Part shown: piece by piece, positions 21,364 to 33,881 of the stretch
How the letters are laid out: each line of letters starts with the position of its first letter
How positions within the stretch are numbered: the first letter of the stretch is position 1
Assembly (NCBI RefSeq): GCF_963855985.1
Contig: NC_087109.1
Span: 8,328,001 to 8,392,000, forward strand
Reading direction: 5' to 3'
DNA length: 64,000 bases
Source: Ostrinia nubilalis
Lineage: Eukaryota > Arthropoda > Insecta > Lepidoptera > Crambidae
Notes under the pieces: generated by a model
Seen by the model: the letters and a program-made list of their open reading frames with translations, nothing else
Told to the model about the DNA's origin: nothing
The model's database searches: none
Translations under genes and position numbers: made by a program

Positions 21364-22455
21364 TACCAGAATCTCATGGCAAATAGGGAAAATAAACTTT
21401 GTTGAGAGCAATACTGGGGAAATTGGAATAAACGATCTTGATACTGTTTAATTTTTTACTTTTATGACTAATATTAATGAACATGAAGTACGAATATACA
21501 TTTTAGGTAGGTATGTGTGGTGGAAGAATGTTGTTATACATCAGGTTTTTAACATAGGAAAATGTCTTGGAAATTAAATAAATCGTCTGTGAGAAAAGAA
21601 ATGTCTGAGAAATTAATTATTTAAATTACCTACATATTTTCGCGTGGAACTGAAACATAGGCGGTGCCGTTCTTTTTGTATATGGCCAGGTCTGGGTTAT
21701 TTAAAAAAAAGGTTACATTTTATTAAGAAAGAATCTTGAGTGACCCTAGCTGAAAAATTAAAAACTGCTAGATTTAAAAAAAAATGAACTGGCTGGATCA
21801 GGGGTGATTTACTGTTTGTACTCCGAATGACTGTGTGAATACACCGATCAAAATGGCGTGAATAGTTATGCGCAACTTTAGGGCCCTGTAACTTATTTAT
21901 TTGTACAGATATTTTCATGATTATTTCACAATTATTATTAGTTCTACTTATATTTATTTCAAGTTTATTTCAAAGAAAAAAATTGGAAACTTCTCCATTA
22001 TTCAATCTTGCTTTATGAAATCTTTTTCAATTTTCTTTACATGGTCATAACATCTGCACCAATTTGTGAGATATACCTGAAAACCCCGATAAAGCAGCTA
22101 TTAAGTAAGAATAATATAAAAAAACACAACCCTCCTTCTGACACAGTTGGGTAATAAACTAAATGTATCAAAACATTTCAGTCCAACTTACTGTCAACTC
22201 GACGACGCGCTTTAGAATCAAAGATCGACTTTGAATTATGCCTTATTTTACAATTCACATTGAAAACAATACGCCTTGCTTGAACTTTTTCGACTTTTTC
22301 ACAAAAATAACAAATAGTCAAGAAGAGATTACAAAAATTTTGCAGCGGCTGACAGATTTCATAATTTTCTTTGACAGGTGACAATTAAACCATAGACAAT
22401 TGCCATATGAAAAACACACTTTTCCAATATTTTTGTTTGCCATGAGATTCTGGTA
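21364..22455. mobile_element. 1.09-kb TIR DNA transposon remnant
   Basis: Bounded by TACCAGAATCTCATGGCAAA and its exact complement. The right 430 bp recur at 45250-45700. A short minus-strand frame with ICYFCEKVEK is open in both copies but is not recognised as a transposase. Probably non-autonomous. Confidence 0.75.
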
Positions 22456-23157
22456 CACCTATAGTAGTTTAATTCTATATAAACATAAAAACTAAAATCT
22501 TATGTATTTTGTAGAGAGATAATAGCTAAAATTTAATCGTGGCACAAAAGCTAATGCTCAATGCCATAAAACGTGTTCCCGCCATTAAACTCAAACATGT
22601 TTTTCCACTCTTCGGTCTGAATAAAATTCTGTCTTTTGGAGTTAAATTGCTTTGTTTTAGTTTTTAAGCTAAATAATTAAGTTGTTGTATAAACAACAAT
22701 AAGAAATAGTTTCATTTACCTACTATTTACTCATCATGTAATGAAAAAACATACAGACGAAAATTAAAAGGGTTTACCAGGTAATTAGGTAAACTTACCT
22801 ATCAATTTTTTTTTTTTCTTCTTTATGGCTCTCGCGGATTGCGTTTAGCCACGACGAGGTTCTTGATGTGGTTCTTGACAAAGAATGTTCTTGAATTTTG
22901 CGTTTGGTTTTTCGGACATTGCGTTTTGCGTTTAGACAGGGTGGGATTAGGTTAAAAGGTAGGGAAACGAATTATAGTTACGGAAGGAAACGGAACAAAG
23001 ATATTGTGTGATAGGATGGGATCAGTGTTTACAGTGGTTAAGGATAATAAGGATAAAAATATAAAATATTTACATAAAAATACTATCATACACTATTTAC
23101 AGCTTGATGTTATTATGAGTAATAAATGCAGCTAAAATATTATAGATATTACTATCA

Positions 23158-26100
23158 TTAGAGTTTAAGAGGCAAGTGATAGAGGAAAGGAACATGGATG
23201 GATAAAAGCGAGCTAATAAAAGAGGAACGGTCATAAAGGCTACAATTAAAAAATATGTGGTTCATATCTCCCACATCAGATCCACAGGAACACATATCAC
23301 TGTCTATAACATGAATTTTGGCCAAATGTGCTGGAGTGCACAAGTGACCAAGTCTCATTCTCGTCAAAGTGGTAGTAACTCTTTTTGAAAGGTTCATTTT
23401 AGCAAACCATGGCTTAAAAGGAATAGATGGTTGAATAAGTTTATAATGCTTCCCCTTAGATTGAGTAGTCACTTCCCAATTCTCCTCCCAGGCAGATCTG
23501 AGATAAGTTTTGGGAAGGGTTGCTGTTAAATCATGACAATAATTTGTATATGGATAAATATCTCCACATTCAATCGCTTCATTGGCTAGCTTATCGGCTT
23601 TATCGTTCCCTGTAATGTTACTATGACTAGGTATCCAAGCAAAATGTATTGAATAACTGTTTAAATGGCATTTATACAATAATTGTCTGCATTCCATGAT
23701 AACGGGATAACTGGTATTACTCTTAAACGGAAATTTTAATAATGCCTGCAAAGCACTTTTGGAATCGGAAAAGATAACAGTCTTGTCTAATCTCATGAGA
23801 AGGGCGTACTCTAAGGATTTAAATATTCCATAACATTCCCCTGTAAAAACAGACGACTCAGGAGGAAGTTTCACTTGTTGAAAAATTCGATATTGTTGAT
23901 GGAATACGCCAACTCCAACGTGACCCGTTGGTGAGTGTTTAGATGCATCACAGTAAAGATGATGCCAACCATGCCAGTTTTCACTTAATATCTGTCGAAA
24001 TTTAACATCAGCATTTCGGTCATCTTTGTTTACATCTAAATTAAGATGAACTATCGGACTAAGGATCAGGGACTCAAAATTGACAGTAAAAAGCGGAAGG
24101 AAGCAGGATCTGTGTACTGGAGCTTGAATAGATACAAATTTGCGGTAACTTATAACTAAGCAAGGTGGGGATTTGCGAGACCAATAAGGGGAAGTATCAA
24201 CTAAATCAGACAATCTGTTAAGCTTACTGTAAATTGGATGATTTAATTGTTGAAGAACGCGAAATAGGTATTTGTCGCATAAATACTGGCGGCGCAATCT
24301 CAAAGGTGGCTCAACACATTCGGCTTGAAGGGCATTGATCGGACTCGATTTCATAGCACCAGCCACAATCCGAAGTGCTTTAGATTGGATTGCATCCAAT
24401 TTATTTAAGCCAACTAAATTACATGGTTCTAAGAAAAAACTACCATAGTCCAATACGCTTCTTATGATTGCATTGTACAACAGTCTTAATGAGGCTGGAT
24501 GGGCACCCCACCAGACTCCAGAAACGCACCTTAGAATATTAAGTAACTTTTCACATTTAGCAGCTATATTGTAACAGTGAGGGACGGCAGTTAGTTTTGC
24601 ATCTAGCGTGACACCCAAAAATTTTGTATCATTTTTAACTGGGATGGCGCTACCATCATAGAGAACGGATACAGATGGAGGCACTCTCATTCTAGTAAAT
24701 AAAATTACAGAACTTTTGGGAACCGAAATACTTAGGCCATTTTCATCTAACCAGTTTTTGAGAACAAGCAAACTATTTGTCAAAGAATTAGTTATGTTCT
24801 GGACAGAGGCACCCGAGATATACAAAAGCAAGTCATCAGCATACTGTAGTATATTGACTTGATTACTGAGTGCTAAATCTAAATCATATGTATACAAGTT
24901 GAACAACAAGGGACTTAAGACGGATCCTTGTGGCAATCCCTTCCAAACAAACCTTTTGTAGAAGCGGTCATCATGAAATACACTGATATATCGCTCTGAG
25001 AGTATATTAATAACAAAATTAACTAATATAGATGGAATTCTGAGTCGGTGAAGTTTATTAATAAGTAAATTAATTAGGACGTTGTCATATGCAGATTTGA
25101 TATCTAGGAAGGCCGCTATAAGTGACTCATTAGAAGAAAATGCTAGGCGAATATCGGTAGTAAATATCCCAATACTGTCCATAGTTCCTCTACCCTTTCT
25201 AAAACCATATTGATTATTACATAATAACCCTGTGCTCTCTACAAACCATTCTAAGCGATTCTTAACAAGGTGCTCAGCCAATTTAAAAATTACTAATAAA
25301 AGTGCAATCGGTCTATATGAATTAGCATCAGAGCTTAATTTACCAGGCTTTAAAATCGGAATTATTTCTTGTGATTTCCATGCATTTGGGACATTACCGT
25401 TAAGCATTATAGAATTTATCAATGTTAAATAATAGGAAAGACTAGAATCACTAAGGTGCGAGAAAAAGGAGTAAGGAATTCCATCCTCTCCTGGTGACGA
25501 ATCTTTAACATAGGACAAAATTCCTTTTAATTCACAGAGAGTAAAGGGCTCATTCAAAGATCCAGAATTACTATGGAGGGAATTGTTCGTGGATGGGTTT
25601 GTAAATGCGGCACATAATGGTACAGAAGGAGGGGCTAGTTTATCTAAAAATTGGTCTATTACAGTATCATCCATGTTATAAGGTTGAGGCTCTTTAAATA
25701 TAGATCTGTATCTACGGACATTGGACCAAATTACTGATGGGGAAACATCCGGAGATATTGATGAACAGAAGGACTGCCAGCCTTCCCACTTTTTTTTCTT
25801 GAGCAATTTCCGGGTGGCACTCATTACTTCCATCAAATATTCAAAGTTCTCAACAGTAGATTCAGACCTATAGTACCTCTCTGCCTCTTTCCGATTTTTG
25901 ACAGCTGTCAAACAATCTTGGTCCCACCAGGGAGGAGAAGGGATTTTATTTGAATCATGGTTTTTAGTGGCAAACATTTCATCAGCTGTTTTAATTAGCA
26001 ATTGAGAGATTGCTTCCGCGCACTCTGAATGATTACTACTAAAGACATTAGGTAACGAGGGGATCTGGCGTTGAACTTCCTGTTGGAATGCATACCAATT

Positions 26101-26515
26101 TGCATCAGCTAACCTATACTTCATACGGGGTGGGCGCCTTTCGGATGTTTTACCTACTTCATTAGGAAATGTAATTACAACAGGAAAGTGATCACTTCCG
26201 AATGACGAGCTTAATGTTGTCCAGGTTAAAGAAGAAGCTAAATTGGGTGTGCAAATAGATAAGTCTGGTATACTAATACCTTCGTTAGGTAAAGTCCGTC
26301 GCGTAGGCTCACCGGTATTTAATAAACATAAATTTAAATGATCCAATATATCTAAAGTTCTAGAGCCATAGAAGTTTGATCTAGAGCTGCCCCAGGACTG
26401 GTGCTGGGCATTGAGGTCTCCCATAATTAAAACTGGTTTTGGGATATTAACTAATAAATTCTCCACTTCATCAAATATTGCTGAGGAAGGATGAGGAATA
26501 TAAAGGGACACAAAT
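23158..26515 (-). pseudogene. I-like LINE ORF2, main part (EN end, RT, RNase H)
   Basis: An open frame of about 1118 codons. It begins inside the endonuclease (MGDLNAQHQSWGS, SDHFPVV). The reverse transcriptase follows (GLPQGSVLSPLLFN, YADDLLLY). Then RNase H with YCDAS, TGECY, SDSKSA and the HSNITGNDKAD end, and a CxC-H-C cluster near the C-terminus. RNase H places it in the I group. There is no start of its own: it is the continuation of 31626-31331. Confidence 0.9.
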
Positions 26516-26558
<43 letters not shown>

Positions 26559-26790
26559 TTTTATTGGGCTATCAACATGAGATACAGTATTATACACAAT
26601 TAAAAAAATTAAGCCAAAGGTCTCTAGCTAACTGCTCTCACACAAACGATAACCACAGCATGCATAATATTATAATGTAAGCAACCCGTGAACTTTACAC
26701 AATACAATAACATAATATAGTACCTAATTACAACTTTGAATTTAAACAACAAAAAGAAAGCAACAAAAAAATAAAATAATAAGAGGCCTC

Positions 26791-29706
26791 CTAGATGCAT
26801 GCCACCAGGGGCACGTCACCCGTCTTAATTGTTTTTAAGAAACCAGCGAGACTTTGAAAATGTATATCAAGTTCTGGCAACTTTTTGCTGAGATCATTGT
26901 ACAAACGAGATACACGAACAATTGGTGAATTGCGACCCATCCTCGTCCTACAAAATCTATTTCTAAACAATCCACAAGGGTAACGTGGTATTCTCAAGGG
27001 CACGTTATAGGCAAGCTGACCCAGCAAGACAGGACTATCAATGTGGTTGTTCACCAATTTATGGAGGTAGGTCATATCCATATATACACGTCTCACAGAA
27101 AGCGGATCCAAACCAAAATACTTTGCTTTATCTGGGTAGGCCTTAATTGTTCTCGGCATCCTGAAACGATAAGACAGACTACGGATCAGTTTCTTTTGAA
27201 TTCTTTCAATCCTATTGATATGCACATTATATCCTGGACACCAAACCGTGCTGCAGTATTCAAGCTTACTCCTAACGTAGCTATTATAGAGCAGGATGAC
27301 TGTAGAACTCCTTCTAAAACCCTTTGTACTTCTTAGTATGAAGCCGAGAGATTTATTTGCTTCCTTAATTATTTTGTCAATGTGTTCCGTGAATCGCAAC
27401 TGGCTATCCATTACAACTCCAAGATCCCTAATAGTTTTAACTTCTTCGAGCTTATCACCTGCAATTGTGTACTCAGTGGATAGCTTATTGCGTTTTCTGG
27501 TGAATTTGATGTGGTGACATTTTGAGGAATTCAAAAACATTTCATTTCTACTGCACCATTCCTGAAGGTTGTTAATGTCTTCCTGTAGGCAATTCGAGTC
27601 AGCTAAGCAAGTAACCGTTTTAGTTAGCTTGAGATCATCAGCGAAGAGATAAACTTTGCAATGCTTGATAACTTCTGCTATGTCATTAATAAAAACGTTG
27701 AAAAACAAAGGCCCCAAAATTGAGCCCTGTGGAACTCCTGATGACGCTATAAAAGGTTCAGATTGTTCACCTTCCACAACCACACTCGCCGGTCGCTCCG
27801 ACAAGTATGAGCGACACCAGTCCAACATGCTGCCAGCTATTCCGTGCGTGTAAAGTTTTTCTAGCAATATTTTGTGGTTCACCTTATCGAATGCCTTCGA
27901 AAAGTCGGTGTAAATCGCGTCCACCTGCATCCCCCGATCCACCTCGTTCATTAAGTCTGACGAAAATAATGTCAGATTGGTATTTGTCGATCTTTTGGCC
28001 ATGAAGCCACACTGTTCGGTAACAATATATCTATGTATATGCTTGTAGATCATCGAGTGAACCATGGACTCAAAGACCTTTGACATTGTTGAGAGGATGG
28101 ATACAGGTCGATAATTAACTATGTATTCCCTTTTGCCACTTTTATAAATAGGTACCACCCTCGCCAGCTTCCACAAATCCGGGAACGTACCCGTGCACAA
28201 AGAACAGTTAAATATGATAGACAACGGCAGGGCCAGTGCATTTGCACAACTTACCAGAAAAAGTGGGTGAATATTATCTGGACCAACTGCTTTTGTAATA
28301 TCAAGTCTTTTCAGTCTCTGCTTCACTTCGTCTTCGCCGAACTGAATATGACCAATTGTGTCAATAACCTTTTCCCTTGCCGCTCCTGGGACATGAATGC
28401 AGCCATTAGTGTCATTTTGTACCTCATACACTGAAGAGAAATGGGTTGCAAACATGTCAGGTGTTTTACAGGTGTCGAATGTTACTTCAGTATTTAAGAT
28501 CATAGTACTTGGATATGATGAACATCTTCTTTTCAAATTTTTTACATGGGTCCAGAAGTACTTTGGGTTTTTCTTTATTTCAGATTCTATTGCGTATATG
28601 TATTCGCTATAACATGATTTTATCATCTTGCTACAATCACTTCTCAAATATTCAAACTCCAACCTATCCAGTGGATTGCCGAATCTCTTAAACCTTCCAT
28701 GATATTTACGTTTCTGTTTCAGAAGCCAAATCAACTGAGGTGAAAACCAACTTGGATAAGTTCCTCTGCGATGTTTTGTCATGGGAACATGCTCCACTAT
28801 GACCTTGTGCAGTATTTCATAGAACCGAGCAAGCATCTCATTCACATTTAGACAAGAATCTAATTCCTCTGTCCAATGGACTGTTTCCAGATATTCATTT
28901 ATCGCCAGATAATCTCCTTTGTAGAAATTACTACGACTCACTGGAACAGATTTTCTCAATGTTTCCATCTGTATTTTCAGTTCTATTTCGAGTGCTGGAT
29001 GATATTTATCTATGGTTCTTACTGGCAACAAGCATTCTCTGACATTCAAAAACTCCTTATCGCATAATATTAGATCCAAAATTTTATTGTTCTGATTGTT
29101 CACATCATTAAACTGCTTTAAACCATTAAAAGTCAGAAAGTCGACAAATTCACACAGCAGTTCACAATTACCGTAATTCACTGGAGTTAAGGTCGAAGTA
29201 TCATCACCATGATTTTTTTGCCAAGCTATCCCCCCCATGTTAAAATCTCCTGCGATCAGGGTGCATTCATGATCACTCGTTTGCAAGATCGAATTTACCC
29301 TGTGAGTAAACACCCTCAAATGATTAGTTGTCACTGGCGGTGGCAAGTAGACAGCACAGATGTTTAACATTTTTACTCGTTTCTCACCTCTGGAAAACAC
29401 TGAAACCCACAAGTCCTCGCTGCTGGTTTCATATTCAGTGACGCGTGTTGAGTTCAGCCGATCTGATACCGCTATCAGGACACCGCCACCCCGTCTTTTA
29501 GTTGAAGCAGATGTTTCGCGATCTCGTCTGTACACACAATACCCACTCTCAAAGAATTCACAATCAAAACAGCCACTATTAAGCCAAGTCTCTGTAAGTA
29601 TGAATATATCAAAATTACTATTAATTATCTGCTGACGCACCTCGGTAGCATTTGTATTTAACCCTCTTACATTTTGGTAATATATATTTAAACAATCAAC
29701 TGACAT
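26791..29706 (-). CDS. CR1-like LINE ORF2, endonuclease and reverse transcriptase
   Basis: 971 residues, uninterrupted. The APE-like endonuclease is at about 5-225 (QNVRGLNTN, ILTETWLN, RRGGGVLIA, IAGDFNMGG). Reverse transcriptase is at about 460-730 (KAVGPDNIHP, NYRPVSILS, DFSKAFDKVNH, GVPQGSILGPLFFN, FADDLKL). A C-terminal domain (IERIQKKLIR, SVRRVYMD) follows; there is no RNase H. It nicks target DNA and primes reverse transcription. Length and motifs are complete, so it may be active. Confidence 0.9.
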   Translation of the reverse strand: MSVDCLNIYYQNVRGLNTNATEVRQQIINSNFDIFILTETWLNSGCFDCEFFESGYCVYRRDRETSASTKRRGGGVLIAVSDRLNSTRVTEYETSSEDLWVSVFSRGEKRVKMLNICAVYLPPPVTTNHLRVFTHRVNSILQTSDHECTLIAGDFNMGGIAWQKNHGDDTSTLTPVNYGNCELLCEFVDFLTFNGLKQFNDVNNQNNKILDLILCDKEFLNVRECLLPVRTIDKYHPALEIELKIQMETLRKSVPVSRSNFYKGDYLAINEYLETVHWTEELDSCLNVNEMLARFYEILHKVIVEHVPMTKHRRGTYPSWFSPQLIWLLKQKRKYHGRFKRFGNPLDRLEFEYLRSDCSKMIKSCYSEYIYAIESEIKKNPKYFWTHVKNLKRRCSSYPSTMILNTEVTFDTCKTPDMFATHFSSVYEVQNDTNGCIHVPGAAREKVIDTIGHIQFGEDEVKQRLKRLDITKAVGPDNIHPLFLVSCANALALPLSIIFNCSLCTGTFPDLWKLARVVPIYKSGKREYIVNYRPVSILSTMSKVFESMVHSMIYKHIHRYIVTEQCGFMAKRSTNTNLTLFSSDLMNEVDRGMQVDAIYTDFSKAFDKVNHKILLEKLYTHGIAGSMLDWCRSYLSERPASVVVEGEQSEPFIASSGVPQGSILGPLFFNVFINDIAEVIKHCKVYLFADDLKLTKTVTCLADSNCLQEDINNLQEWCSRNEMFLNSSKCHHIKFTRKRNKLSTEYTIAGDKLEEVKTIRDLGVVMDSQLRFTEHIDKIIKEANKSLGFILRSTKGFRRSSTVILLYNSYVRSKLEYCSTVWCPGYNVHINRIERIQKKLIRSLSYRFRMPRTIKAYPDKAKYFGLDPLSVRRVYMDMTYLHKLVNNHIDSPVLLGQLAYNVPLRIPRYPCGLFRNRFCRTRMGRNSPIVRVSRLYNDLSKKLPELDIHFQSLAGFLKTIKTGDVPLVACI

Positions 29707-29805
29707 AATATTACAGTGAAATGATTTTAACGGTTCAGCAATAAGAACAAAACAAAAACGACAAGAACAGACACCAAATATCGGTATGTTAAAACTAGAC
29801 GATCA

Positions 29806-30897
29806 CTAAGAAAGATCGGACAACTCCTGACTGTTTTTAATGAGTTTGTACTCTGAGGTTTCAGTCTTCCGCATGTATATTTTACCGCTCCTCACCCAAA
29901 CGAATTTGTAGTTCAATTCCCTTGCCTTAAATCTGGCTGCTGCGTGTAATGCCTTTTGGGCTGGAGAAAGATGCTCCACCACAAAAACTGATTGTATGTC
30001 ACCGCCGATGCCAAGATGGCTGGTATTTAGCTTATCCTTCAAACTCTTTGATTTTTTGTTAAATTTTAACGTCGCAGCCAATAAATTATCACGCGCTTTT
30101 TGGGAGTTGAATTTAATTATGATAGATCTAGGTCGTCGGCTCTCGTTATTCACTTTGGCTATTCTTGTACACAGTTGTATGTCAGTTTCCTCCAATTTGC
30201 AGTCAGTGATTGCTGCGATTTGTTTAACTATGGTGTTAAGGTTTTCAGACTTATATTCAGGGACGTTTTGAATTTCCAAGTTGCTGGCTCGAGAGTGTTG
30301 TTCCATTCGAGTAACTCTAGCATTTAAATCAGCTACTGTGTCCTTGAGAGCTGTGTTTTCGGTTATTAACAAGCGAATACTGTTTGAGTTTTCATCAATT
30401 TCTTTCTTCAAGCCCTCCTGCCGGCCTTCAATTCCCTTAAGTGTGTCAGATATGTGGTTGAAACGCTCCAATACTTCTTTAGTTTTTAGCTCAAATTCCT
30501 TTAAAATGCTAATTCTAAAACCATCCAATACGTTTTCAAGTTCTTCTTTAATAATTTGTCTAATGTTTTCAGTAGTCACGCTAGTCGTGTTCTTTTGCAG
30601 AGGTTTAGTGCCTCGCCTATAGTTAACGTTCTCTGACGACAATTCACCCAGATCACATTCGCTTGCTTGTTGACCAGAAGATCTAATGGGGGTATTAGTA
30701 TTGTCAGATTTAGGCAACTTGCTACGACAGCACGGGCATGTAAATCCTGATTTATATTCCTCCGTCAGTTCCTTGAGTGACTTTTGTATGTTGACACATC
30801 CGAGGTGATATTTAAGCCTACAAGATTGACAGCTTAAATAGTTTGATGATGCAGTTTGCCGCTCACAGCACCCAAATCTTTGCTTTGCTTGAGACAT
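29806..30897 (-). CDS. CR1-like LINE ORF1 protein (PHD-like finger, FP-like C-domain)
   Basis: 363 residues from ATG 30897 (MSQAKQRFGCC). A PHD-like Cys/His finger occupies about residues 10-57 (CC, CQSC, YHLGC, CPCC). A coiled coil lies at about 110-200 (rich in E, K, L with heptad spacing). The C-terminal domain has ASNLEIQNVPE and IIIKFNSQKARDNLL and resembles baculovirus FP/L1-type nucleic-acid-binding domains. It would package the element RNA. The frame stays open upstream to 31158, but the finger makes 30897 the better start. Confidence 0.8.
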   Translation of the reverse strand: MSQAKQRFGCCERQTASSNYLSCQSCRLKYHLGCVNIQKSLKELTEEYKSGFTCPCCRSKLPKSDNTNTPIRSSGQQASECDLGELSSENVNYRRGTKPLQKNTTSVTTENIRQIIKEELENVLDGFRISILKEFELKTKEVLERFNHISDTLKGIEGRQEGLKKEIDENSNSIRLLITENTALKDTVADLNARVTRMEQHSRASNLEIQNVPEYKSENLNTIVKQIAAITDCKLEETDIQLCTRIAKVNNESRRPRSIIIKFNSQKARDNLLAATLKFNKKSKSLKDKLNTSHLGIGGDIQSVFVVEHLSPAQKALHAAARFKARELNYKFVWVRSGKIYMRKTETSEYKLIKNSQELSDLS

Positions 30898-31330
30898 AAT
30901 ACACACGACTTGAATTACTAATGATAATAAACAAGCAAAATAATTTCTTCCTTTGGGGTTTGAACGAAGGTTTCTTGCATGCGGGGCGGCGACAGTTGCC
31001 GCTAGGCCAACGGTTGTATAGCGGAGCGGGCGAAAGTAGCGGTTGTGACGGTCACGCGGTGCGCGGTGTTCGGCAACGTAGTCTTGTGGATTGACGTCAC
31101 CCGCACTCGATATCGGCGTACGCGTAGTTTGGGGATTACATTCACTTCTTGCACCCACTATTTAAAGTTTTCTTTGAAAGTTTTCTGCACAGTTATGTTG
31201 TCTGATGCCTTGTCCACACACCGATATAAAATAAATACGGAAATACTACATTATTACCACTTTTCCAAAATAAAATAAACGGAGCGCACAAATACACGTC
31301 CGGCTGCATCGACGCAGCCTACCCTCAAAT

Positions 31331-31626
31331 GAAATATTACATATACTAACTGCTATAATTGAGAAATCACTATTATGCTGGGGGATGGGTATGTGGGTGA
31401 AGGAAACAGATCTATTTACAAGGATAGCTACACCGCCGTAGCCATCACTTCGGTCTTCTCTTATACAAGAGAAGCCAGGTACTTTAAAATGTACATGAGG
31501 TTGTAGCCATGTCTCTTGAAGAGACACAGCAAATGGTTTAAACTTGTTAATTAAATAAAAAAGTTCACTTTTCTTACTACTAATGCTGCGGCAGTTCCAC
31601 TGCAACACTAGGGAGCTTTGATCCAT
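31331..31626 (-). pseudogene. I-like LINE ORF2, first 99 codons (endonuclease start)
   Basis: ATG 31626 (MDQSSLVLQWNCRS). Encodes the beginning of an APE-type endonuclease: WNCRSI, SLQETWL (catalytic Glu), GYGGVAIL. The frame is cut after NISF by the CR1-like LINE and resumes at 26515 in the same phase. Confidence 0.85.
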
Positions 31627-31994
31627 TTTGAGAATTACTTTGTATACTATTGTTAGGTATGGCAACGTTGGACGGTAAAGAAACTAAATTTGACTTAGAT
31701 AATGATGTTATTAATGCAATGATTAAATCTTTAATAGGTATGTTAAAAAGGGAATTAGGGTCATTGTTATTTAGGGCACATCCATTTTCAGGCTGAGGAG
31801 CATTATAATCCTTCACTAACTCACTATGGGCTACACGATCATAGCCCTTTCCATGTTTAGGTGGGGCTTTCGGTTTTAAGTAAACTGTTTTATTATATGA
31901 CCTGTTGCTATTGTTAGGTAAGTCAGAGTTATATCCAATTGATGGAGATGGCGGAGGAGAAGATATTAGGACACTTGCATATGACTTAGTAATG
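31580..31994 (-). pseudogene. I-like LINE ORF1, 3' part
   Basis: Continues the ORF1 frame beyond the insert: TKSYASVLISSPPPS through LPSVAVELPQH and a stop at 31580. It overlaps the ORF2 start (31626) by about 47 nt in another frame. The target duplication GTAATG marks the join. Confidence 0.75.
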
Positions 31995-32727
31995 GCAGGC
32001 CTCCGTCACTCGCCTATGCCGGCCGAGATAATTACCTATAGGCGCGACAACTTCAAGTTGCAAATCAGTCAAGGCCGCCACGCGCCGTGACGCGCCTGTG
32101 AGCACACGCGTATTTCTATACACGCTCGGTCGATTATCGTCGCAATCAAGGTTCATTGTTCCAACAGCACTGTTATTCTTCTTTAATGGAAATCGAAATA
32201 TTTAGGAATAATAATTAACTGTAGTAAATTAAATAATTAAAAAAAAACTACACTTTAAATAATTTTGAAATACTTATGACAAAAAACTGTAGCAAAAAAA
32301 TTATTTAGCTAATAAAAACATTAACTTTACTTCACCGTGTCTATTTTCCGACACTACACCTTTTAAAACTGTGTGTCCAATTTCGAATTATCGCAACACT
32401 GAAGTTTATTAATAGGTACTTTAGAGATGGTACGATTATAAAAAAAACCACTAGATTAAAGTTTACCAATCGTAAATACAATAAATGCTTCTTAAAATTA
32501 AGTTTTTATTTATTTTAATTTGCTTATTCAACCCTGACGCTTGAGCTGTGAGGTAGATCAATTCTGAACACAAAAAAATTGCGGTCTTGTGAGCGTAGTG
32601 TAAGGTGCGATTTCGAATGCACCATGTGCGTTGGATATTTTGCATTATTATTATTACCGTTAAAATGTCGGCATCTGATCCTACACAAAGGAGTGCAATT
32701 TCTGTTGCTACTATTATGTATTCTGTG
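31995..32727. mobile_element. Unclassified 733-bp insert, 6-bp target duplication
   Basis: Lies inside the I-like LINE ORF1 between direct GTAATG copies (31989-31994, 32728-32733). It starts GCAGGCCTCCGTCACTCGCC and ends ATTATGTATTCTGTG. The left third is GC-rich; the rest is AT-rich. I see no terminal inverted repeats, poly(A) end or protein. Confidence 0.7.
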
Positions 32728-32733
32728 GTAATG

Positions 32734-33881
32734 GGTGGATGTAACTTCAAGGCTTCACCATACGACAGACAATTTTTAGCCATAGTTTCCTTAATTCCCT
32801 TTTGCCTATCAAATTCTGGACATTTCCTATCTGTAGCACAGTGAGAACCGGAGCAAAGGCAGCAAATACTTTCTTCTACAGTACATCTATCTCCTGAGTG
32901 TCCCTGACCACATCTAAAGCATCTGGGAGTAGATCGGCACTGGCTTTTGACATGACCGTATCTACAACAATTGAAACATTGAATTGTTGGAAATATATAC
33001 AAATTTACTGGTAATGAGTTATAGCAAAGAAACACGCGCTTAGGTAAGACCTGGCCATCAAAGGTCAGGACAACAGTCTCAGTAGGGACAAATTCAGTTT
33101 TACCATTACTTGTTACTTTCCTTTTAAACCGTCTGACCTTTAAAATATCACCACAACCTATGGGAACTGATATACTAGTTTTAACCTCATCATCAGTCCA
33201 ATCAGTTGGCACTCCTCTAACCACTCCCATACGGGTCACATTAGCTGCTGGTATAAATGCTTTGTAATTATATTGTTTTAACAATGCACTTGAGACAAAA
33301 CTGTTTGCATCCTCAAAATTTGAAAAAGAAATTACAATACGGTTTCTACCAATTTTTTTCAGACTGCCATTAACTATATTTCTAAACTTGTTCTTTTTCA
33401 AAAATTGGCCAAATGAAATCGGGTGAATGTTAGATGGACGCTCATTTGATGGGTCTTGATCTTTAAGCACATGAATTAAGTAAGGGGCTGCATCAGAAGC
33501 TTCGTAGCGAGATCTGCCTACAAAAGTCGGTACACGAGGATTTGGGCTTTCAGTGGAGTTCATTGGAATGGGTTCCGACATGGGAGAGTTTGGAACTACA
33601 AATTTATCAGGCGGATTAATAAAGATATTAGGCTGGTTACTTTCCGTTTCACATAAACAACTGTTAATTTCATTCGATGAATTTGACCTATGTTTCCTCT
33701 TTTTGTTGCAATGTTTACAATACTTGCGGTTTATAGAACGTTTCCGAGTAGAGCTAGATTGACCAGCATCCGAACAATCAGTGTCTCTTTGAGATCCTTC
33801 GGTTTCAGAACCTTGTGAGATGGTTACAAAATTAGATACCTGGGGGACGCTGGTCCCGCCAGGATCGTCGGACTCATCCAT
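32734..33881 (-). pseudogene. I-like LINE ORF1, 5' part (RRM-like and zinc knuckles)
   Basis: ATG 33881 (MDESDD). A basic, serine-rich start, then an RRM-like region around residues 150-290. Three knuckles follow at about 300-345: CFNCCRYGHVKSQC, CFRCGQGHSGDRC and CCLCSGSHCATDRKC. The protein binds the element's RNA in the RNP. At 32733 the frame is cut by the 733-bp insert, and the open frame runs on into foreign sequence to 32463. Confidence 0.85.

Larger units (their letters stand above)
26516..31325 (-). mobile_element. CR1-like LINE, full length, nested in the I-like LINE
   Basis: Flanked by CAAAT (26511-26515 and 31326-31330). It has a 5' UTR of about 430 nt including a GC-rich part, ORF1 (30897-29806), ORF2 (29706-26791), a short 3' UTR and a microsatellite tail, (TTTA)n on the plus strand at 26516-26562. 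Such a tail rather than poly(A) fits CR1-type elements. Both ORFs are open, so a recent insertion is likely. Confidence 0.9.

Noticed and set aside
22178..22384. 68-residue minus-strand frame as a gene
   Set aside because: Lies inside a repeated TIR element; retained only as an observation about that family.
26516..26562. TTTA repeat as a stand-alone microsatellite
   Set aside because: It is the 3' tail of the CR1-like LINE, next to its target duplication.
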